Origin: Trebonia sp.
Lineage (GTDB): Bacteria > Actinomycetota > Actinomycetes > Streptosporangiales > Streptosporangiaceae
Length of the DNA stretch: 11,302 nt
Assembly (NCBI GenBank): GCA_030038035.1
Contig: JASHPP010000523.1
Coordinates: 1 to 11,302, forward strand
Direction: 5' to 3'
A program made the position numbers and the translations under genes. Below the pieces are notes generated by a model. It was given only the letters and a program-made list of their open reading frames with translations, searched no databases and was not told the DNA's origin. Shown here piece after piece: positions 6,842 through 11,302 of this stretch; the stretch's first letter is position 1; each line of letters starts with the position of its first letter.

Positions 6842-7903
6842 ATGCCGATCACACGAGGTACTGGGAACCTCCTCACGCAGGACGTCGAGGCGCTCGTCAA
6901 CACTGTCAACACCGAGGGCATCATGGGCAAGGGGATTGCCCTGCAGTTTAAGAGGGCGTGGCCCGCGATGTTCAAGGACTATGAGGCGGCCTGCAAGCGG
7001 GGTGAGGTCACGCTGGGTCACATGTATGTATGGGAGACCGGATCGCTGACTGGTCCTCGGTACATCATCAACTTCCCTACGAAGCGGCACTGGCGTGCCC
7101 GATCCAAGCTCATCGACATCGAGACCGGCCTCTACGACTTGACCCGGGTGATTCGCGAACTCGACATCACGTCCATCGCTATCCCACCCCTCGGATGCGG
7201 CAATGGCGGATTGGACTGGAGTGAGGTCGAGCCGCGGATGCTGCGCTCTCTCGAGCCGCTTGCTGGCGCTGTCGACGTACGCATCTTCGCTCCGAAAGGT
7301 GCTCCGAGCGCTGCCGAGCAGCCAAGCCGTGAACCGGCGCCGAAGCTGACGCCGGCTCGCGCCGCGTTGCTGGCGCTTATGCGGGAGTATGAGCGAGTTT
7401 CTTTTGAACCCCCTACGCTCGTTGAGGTACAGAAGCTCGCTTACTTCCTCCAGGTTAACGGGGAAGCGCTTCGGCTGGTCTTCAGCGCGGCTGTGTATGG
7501 TCCGTACGCGGACGAGCTGCGGAAATCGCTGCGCGCCATGGAAGGGCATTTCATCGTCGGTTTCGGGGACGGCTCATTGCCCATCACCAAGGCCGAGCCA
7601 ATCCGGGTGAAGCCCGAGATCTACGAGGGACTGGATAGGTATATCGCCAGCCATCCGGCGACCGCCGCGCGGATCCATTCGGTACTAAGTGAAATCGAGG
7701 GTTTCGAGAGCACTTACGGATTGGAGCTCCTTGCGACAGTTCACTGGGTCATGACTCACGACGCCACAGCAATGGCGAATAGCGGTGTCGCCCACGAAGA
7801 GGTTCGCCGATGGAGTCAGCGCAAGTCCTCCCTCTTCACCCAACCGCACGTTGAGAGCGCCTGGCGCGTGGTGCATGAGCGAGGCCTTGCAGCAACCTCT
7901 TAG
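6842..7903 (+). CDS. darG: DarG antitoxin: macrodomain DNA ADP-ribosyl hydrolase with DarT-binding C-terminal domain
   Basis: This 353-residue antitoxin removes ADP-ribose from DNA and also binds DarT directly. Residues 1-155 form the macrodomain, with GNLLTQDVEALVNTVNTEG, IMGKGIALQFK and IPPLGCGNGGLDWSEV. Lys81 in NFPTKRHWR matches the catalytic lysine of characterised DarG. After a Pro/Ala-rich linker, the domain from about residue 175 (LVEVQKLAYFLQ, YGPYADELRKSLRAMEGHF, TYGLELLATVHWV) matches the DarT-neutralising region. ATG 6842 is preferred over ATG 6836 because GAGGG (6831-6835) is then six bases upstream. It starts nine bases after the darT stop, in the usual toxin-first order. The reading frame is intact although darT is broken. 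Codon use has more A/T third positions than flanking genes, consistent with transfer. Confidence 0.94.
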   Translation: MPITRGTGNLLTQDVEALVNTVNTEGIMGKGIALQFKRAWPAMFKDYEAACKRGEVTLGHMYVWETGSLTGPRYIINFPTKRHWRARSKLIDIETGLYDLTRVIRELDITSIAIPPLGCGNGGLDWSEVEPRMLRSLEPLAGAVDVRIFAPKGAPSAAEQPSREPAPKLTPARAALLALMREYERVSFEPPTLVEVQKLAYFLQVNGEALRLVFSAAVYGPYADELRKSLRAMEGHFIVGFGDGSLPITKAEPIRVKPEIYEGLDRYIASHPATAARIHSVLSEIEGFESTYGLELLATVHWVMTHDATAMANSGVAHEEVRRWSQRKSSLFTQPHVESAWRVVHERGLAATS

Positions 7904-7942
7904 TGCCTAAACAGGACCCAAATCCCAAAGCCCTCGCCATGA

Positions 7943-8200
7943 TCGTCGGCTCACCATCGAAGCGATGGGGTCCTTAGCGTCGAAGAACGCAATCGCGCTC
8001 TCCAGTTGGCGTCGGTACTCGCGCAACTCGAAAGTGGTCAGCGCTACCCTGCGTGCCGGATCACCGAGACCAGCCCGCAAGCCGCGCCCGGCCTGCTCGA
8101 CCCCACCCAGGACGGCTACGACGACACCGACCACGACCCCGACCCCGACCGGCTCGAATCAATGTGGGATCTGGACAACCCCCTGGACGTGTCCGGCTAG
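7943..8200 (+). pseudogene. Remnant of an unknown ORF with an acidic C-terminus
   Basis: An open frame of 85 codons runs from just after a stop at 7940-7942 to TAG at 8198-8200. It has no ATG or GTG start; TTG 8006 would give 64 residues but lacks a clear ribosome site. The part after about 8050 has strongly G/C-ending codons and encodes DPTQDGYDDTDHDPDPDRLE, an Asp-rich tail, which looks like genuine coding sequence. The upstream part has weaker coding character, and the minus strand is also open there. I do not recognise the family. It ends exactly at the right-hand direct repeat, so it may be the 3' end of a gene cut when the DarTG segment arrived or rearranged. Confidence 0.35.
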
Positions 8201-8229
8201 GGCATGGCACGGCCCCTTGCCAGCGCGCC
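8201..8229 (+). repeat. Right copy of the ~30-bp direct repeat bounding the DarTG segment
   Basis: GGCATGG (8201-8207), eight bases, then CTTGCCAGCGCGCC (8216-8229), matching 5881-5910. It starts immediately after the stop codon of the ORF remnant and supplies the -35 element of the predicted ATPase promoter, so this copy is probably the original and the left copy a duplicate (inference). Confidence 0.7.
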
Positions 8230-8245
8230 CGGCAAACATCAGAAT
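8217..8245 (+). promoter_or_regulatory. Predicted promoter of the sugar ABC ATPase gene
   Basis: TTGCCA (8217-8222), a 17-base spacer and CAGAAT (8240-8245) give a fair housekeeping-type promoter, with transcription starting near 8252 and a leader of about 88 bases. TTGCC (8217-8221) and GGCAA (8231-8235) form an inverted repeat across the -35 and spacer, a possible operator. Confidence 0.45.
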
Positions 8246-8339
8246 TCACGGGAACCGGGAGAACCATCCCGTCCGCGGCCGCACCGGCGGCGACGGCGCG
8301 TGGTTAGCTCTGGGACACGGCTGACAAGGGAGTTCCCGC

Positions 8340-9578
<1,239 letters not shown>

Positions 9579-9582
9579 GCAG

Positions 9583-9610
9583 CCCGCGACGGCGAACCGG
9601 AAGGCGCGGG
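9583..9610 (+). terminator. Possible terminator of the ABC ATPase gene
   Basis: CCCGCG (9583-9588) pairs with CGCGGG (9605-9610) across a 16-base loop, four bases after the stop codon. The stem is short and the loop long, so this is weak. Confidence 0.3.
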
Positions 9611-9654
9611 ATGGAACGCGGGAGACAGTGGTGCTAGCGCCGCAGCCGCGCCCT

Positions 9655-9729
9655 GCTAGTACCAGTTATCGCGAAGACTTTTTTTATCGTGAAGAGATTT
9701 AGCAGCTAGTACTACATAAAGTCTTCGCG
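9655..9729. repeat. AT-rich cluster of direct and inverted repeats
   Basis: CGCGAAGACTTT (9670-9681) is exactly complementary to 9718-9729. The match continues as AT/AT if four extra T of a T7 run (9679-9685) are looped out. TTATCGCGAAGA (9666-9677) is repeated as TTATCGTGAAGA (9684-9695), 18 bases away. GCTAGTAC occurs at 9655-9662 and 9705-9712, 50 bases apart. So the CG(C/T)GAAGA unit occurs three times, once inverted, within 64 bases of unusually low GC content. It could be a protein-binding array, a silencing or nucleation site, or the scar of a mobile element; its function is unknown. Confidence 0.6.
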
Positions 9730-9970
9730 TTCTTGGCCCCGGCCTCGGAAGTCTCAAGTGCAGATTGCGACAAATCACGCGAAACCTCGCATACTGGCTC
9801 CGGCCATATAGTTCAGCGGTTTCCTGTCGAGGCCATATCCCGGTCCACAGCGGATGAATGTTGCATCGAGCCGGATATAGGCGGCTGAATGTCACGTTCA
9901 TCCGGGCGCCTGCCGCGAAGGCAGCCCTGGCGGCAATCGCCGCGTTGCGGTGGCGCGCGTGATCGGGGAC

Positions 9971-9986
9971 CCTGTCAGGAGACAGG
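9971..9986 (+). promoter_or_regulatory. Small tetraloop hairpin just upstream of the oxygenase ribosome-binding site
   Basis: CCTGTC-AGGA-GACAGG forms a 6-bp stem with a 4-base loop ending ten bases before GGAAGGGAG. The loop AGGA is itself purine-rich. In a leader transcript it could stabilise the 5' end or influence ribosome loading (inference). Confidence 0.4.
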
Positions 9987-10012
9987 CGACGCGATGGAAG
10001 GGAGTGGCACGC

Positions 10013-10825
10013 ATGTCCGGGCAGCTGCACGCCACCATTGCCTACTACGATCCGCCCGCTCGGCCCGCCGACGACGCGCGGCCGGACTTCACGAACCTGC
10101 CGCTGCGCGGCAGGCCCGTGCGGATCGAGGACATGCGCGGCCGGGCGGATGAGTTCTCCCTCGACCGCGAGGGCTTCACCGTCGTCGACGCCCCGACGCG
10201 GGTCAGGAATTTCTACGACCGTGCCGAGGTCGCGCGGGCCTACGTCCCCGAGGTCAGCGAACTGCTGCGCGCCGTGACCGGATGCGGCGCGACCGCGATG
10301 CTGAACTCCCCCGTGGTGCGGCTGTCCAGCCGGGCCGCCGAGCGGCCCGCCGGCGCGACGATGACCGGGGACTTCGTGCACGCGGACTACAGCGTCCCGG
10401 CCGCCGAGCTGATGCTGCGCCGGACGCTGCCCGCGCAGGAGGCCGAAGCCCGGCTGCGGCACCGGTACTCGATCTTCAACGTCTGGCGGGCGTTCTCCGC
10501 GCCGCCCCAGGACGTGCCGCTGGCGCTGTGCGACACCCGGTCGGTCGCGCCGCAGGACAAGCAGCGGTGTTCGATCACGCTGCAGATCTCCAGCGGTGAG
10601 GTGATGACCTGGGAGAACATCGCCTACCTGCACAGCGCGGAGCACCGCTGGTTCTACTGCTCGGACATGAGGCGGGATGAGGCGTACGTGTTCCGCGGCT
10701 TCGATTCCGATCCGGCCCGCGCCGAGCAGGTGCCGCACAGCGCCTTCGAAGACCAGACCTGCCCGGCCAGCGCGCCCCCGCGCGCCAGCATCGAAATCCG
10801 GATGTTCGCGTTCTACGACGAATAG
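10013..10825 (+). CDS. CmcJ/AsaB/NvfI-family putative Fe(II)-dependent oxygenase
   Basis: This 270-residue protein has the block pattern of the CmcJ/AsaB/GA4-desaturase-like family of hydroxylases, usually found in secondary-metabolite or tailoring pathways. His123-x-Asp125 in FVHADYS and a distal His242 in PHSAFED are the likely iron ligands. NVWRAF (156-161), DVPLALCDTRS (167-177), HRWFYCSDMRRDEAYVFRGF (211-230) and a late Arg (258 or 263) match the family. ATG 10013 has GGAAGGGAG ending eight bases upstream; the in-frame ATG at 9950 would add 21 residues unlike the family and lacks a ribosome site. No signal peptide is present. It is flanked by its own terminator and a leader hairpin and appears monocistronic, with no biosynthetic neighbours in view, so its substrate is unknown. 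Confidence 0.8.
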   Translation: MSGQLHATIAYYDPPARPADDARPDFTNLPLRGRPVRIEDMRGRADEFSLDREGFTVVDAPTRVRNFYDRAEVARAYVPEVSELLRAVTGCGATAMLNSPVVRLSSRAAERPAGATMTGDFVHADYSVPAAELMLRRTLPAQEAEARLRHRYSIFNVWRAFSAPPQDVPLALCDTRSVAPQDKQRCSITLQISSGEVMTWENIAYLHSAEHRWFYCSDMRRDEAYVFRGFDSDPARAEQVPHSAFEDQTCPASAPPRASIEIRMFAFYDE

Positions 10826-10826
10826 A

Positions 10827-10854
10827 CCGAGGTCCCCCGCGCCGCCGACCTCGG
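10827..10854 (+). terminator. Terminator of the oxygenase gene
   Basis: CCGAGGTC (10827-10834) and GACCTCGG (10847-10854) are perfect complements around a 12-base loop, starting one base after the stop codon. There is no U-run, as is common in actinobacteria. Confidence 0.7.
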
Positions 10855-10886
10855 ACTGTATCCGGATGGGGCGGGTAGGAGGCACG

Positions 10887-10898
10887 ATGGCTGTGTGA
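10887..10898 (+). CDS. Three-codon leader ORF (Met-Ala-Val) overlapping the next start
   Basis: ATG GCT GTG TGA follows AGGAGG (10877-10882) by four bases, while the GTG start of the exported protein is 12 bases from the same site. The stop of the mini-ORF overlaps that GTG as GTGA. A ribosome loading at ATG 10887 would finish exactly on the next start, so reinitiation is plausible; the ATG may also be incidental. Confidence 0.3.
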   Translation: MAV

Positions 10899-11302
10899 AA
10901 TGGATCGCGCAAGGCACACGAAGGGCGCGCCGCATCGGCTGGGTCATCCTGGCTGCCGCGGTGCTGACGGCGATGGGGGCGATCGGGGTGATCGGGGCGG
11001 CATCGCCGCTGGCCGGCCAGGCGCTGGCGGCAACCGGGACGTCGGCGCGCGCCGCCGCCGTGGCCGGTGACTCCCCGGCCGGCTTCTGGTACGGGACTGA
11101 CAGCTCCACGGTCGCGATCTCCGGGTCCGCGCCCTACCAGGTACCGGTCATCGGCGGCGACTACGGCGGATACATCGGGATGACCGGCAACTGGGCGAAC
11201 CTCGCCGGGTGCCACAAGATCGTCGTCTGGTCCGCGGTCAATAGCAGCCAGGCCAACGCCAACTACGCCCGCCACCTGGGCATCGGCACCGGCGTCTACT
11301 GG
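10895..11302 (+). CDS. Exported protein of unknown function (3' end outside window)
   Basis: 136 codons are visible. There is a basic N-terminus (KWIAQGTRRARRIG), a hydrophobic core (WVILAAAVLTAMGAIGVIG) and an Ala-rich stretch with likely signal peptidase sites such as ALA or ARA near residues 45-55, so the product is secreted or membrane-anchored. The mature part begins with SPAGFWYGTDSS and contains APYQVPVIGGDYGGYIGM and an Asn/Ala-rich segment. A single Cys is visible (GCHK). I do not recognise the family; the Gly/Tyr/Trp-rich pattern with regular beta-type residues is compatible with an extracellular enzyme or binding domain. The GTG 10895 start is chosen because it directly precedes the signal peptide; AGGAGG lies 12 bases upstream. 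The gene starts 40 bases after the terminator at 10854. Confidence 0.7.
   Translation, partial: MKWIAQGTRRARRIGWVILAAAVLTAMGAIGVIGAASPLAGQALAATGTSARAAAVAGDSPAGFWYGTDSSTVAISGSAPYQVPVIGGDYGGYIGMTGNWANLAGCHKIVVWSAVNSSQANANYARHLGIGTGVYW

Larger units (their letters stand above)
5881..8229. other. Putative horizontally acquired DarTG segment inserted between two sugar-locus genes
   Basis: Everything between the two direct repeats differs from its surroundings. The toxin-antitoxin genes use many A/T-ending codons while GH3 and the ATPase are almost entirely G/C-ending, the functions are unrelated to sugar use, and a truncated ORF lies at the right end. No integrase or transposase is present, so the segment is not an autonomous element. 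The repeat could be a target duplication, a remnant of recombination, or coincidence. Confidence 0.45.
7904..8339. other. Gap between darG and the ABC ATPase gene
   Basis: This 436-bp stretch contains an Asp-rich ORF fragment (7943-8200), the right copy of the direct repeat and the promoter of the ATPase gene. The ATPase leader also contains a 6-bp inverted repeat ACGGGA/TCCCGT (8248-8253 and 8267-8272). No complete gene with a good start site was found. Confidence 0.6.
9579..10012. other. Gene-free stretch between the ABC ATPase and oxygenase genes
   Basis: This 434-bp region contains a possible terminator (9583-9610), an AT-rich repeat cluster (9655-9729), a distant 8-bp inverted repeat CGGATGAA/TTCATCCG (9851-9858 and 9897-9904), two copies each of GGCCATAT and TGAATGT, and a short hairpin at 9971-9986. 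I found no convincing ORF and no clear -35/-10 pair for the downstream gene. Confidence 0.6.

Noticed and set aside
7907..8047. Minus-strand open frame with a plausible helix (LREYRRQLESAIAFF)
   Set aside because: It has no standard start codon or ribosome site and overlaps the plus-strand fragment, which has better codon use at its 3' end. It could be a remnant of another gene, but not enough to annotate.
9755..9820. TATAGT and CATACT hexamers upstream of the oxygenase gene
   Set aside because: Neither has a matching -35 at 16-18 bases, so no promoter is called.
9656..11275. Very long minus-strand open frame opposite the oxygenase gene
   Set aside because: It lies antisense to the well-supported oxygenase and exported-protein genes, is Arg/Gly/Pro/His-rich as expected for an antisense frame in GC-rich DNA, and lacks recognisable motifs.

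Overview
The window is very GC-rich with strong G/C preference at third codon positions, lipoprotein and secreted proteins with Ala/Ser/Thr-rich tails, many GTG starts and GTGA stop/start overlaps. This points to a high-GC actinobacterium (Streptomyces-like or a relative; the genus cannot be read from the sequence).

Region 1 (1-5873) is an oligosaccharide uptake and degradation locus built like the bxl (xylobiose) cluster of streptomycetes. On the minus strand lie a substrate-binding lipoprotein and, overlapping it by GTGA, the first CUT1 sugar ABC permease, which runs off the left edge. Divergently on the plus strand lie a LacI-family regulator and, again overlapping by GTGA, a cytoplasmic GH3 beta-glycosidase. 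The divergent region holds a recognisable promoter for the transporter operon, with an 8-bp inverted repeat (TCGAAAGT/ACTTTCGA) just downstream of the predicted transcription start. Related motifs lie in the lacI leader. A perfect 16-bp inverted repeat falls just inside the permease gene and may set the ratio of binding protein to permease.

Region 2 (about 5881-8229) looks like an insertion. It carries a DarT/DarG toxin-antitoxin (phage-defence) pair of visibly lower GC plus an Asp-rich ORF remnant. It is bounded by a ~30-bp imperfect direct repeat, one copy just after the GH3 stop and one just upstream of the next sugar gene. The darT toxin is split by a one-base frameshift at a GGGG run; its catalytic residues are otherwise present. 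The darG antitoxin is intact.

Region 3 (8340-9578) is a MsiK/UgpC-type sugar ABC ATPase, which could energise the transporter of region 1. It has its own promoter overlapping the right-hand direct repeat.

Region 4 (9579-11302) has a 434-bp gene-free stretch that contains an unusual AT-rich cluster of direct and inverted repeats. It is followed by a CmcJ/AsaB/NvfI-type putative Fe(II) oxygenase gene with a good terminator, and by the 5' part of a gene for an exported protein I do not recognise. That last gene is preceded by a three-codon ORF overlapping its start. No rRNA, tRNA, CRISPR array or complete insertion sequence was seen.
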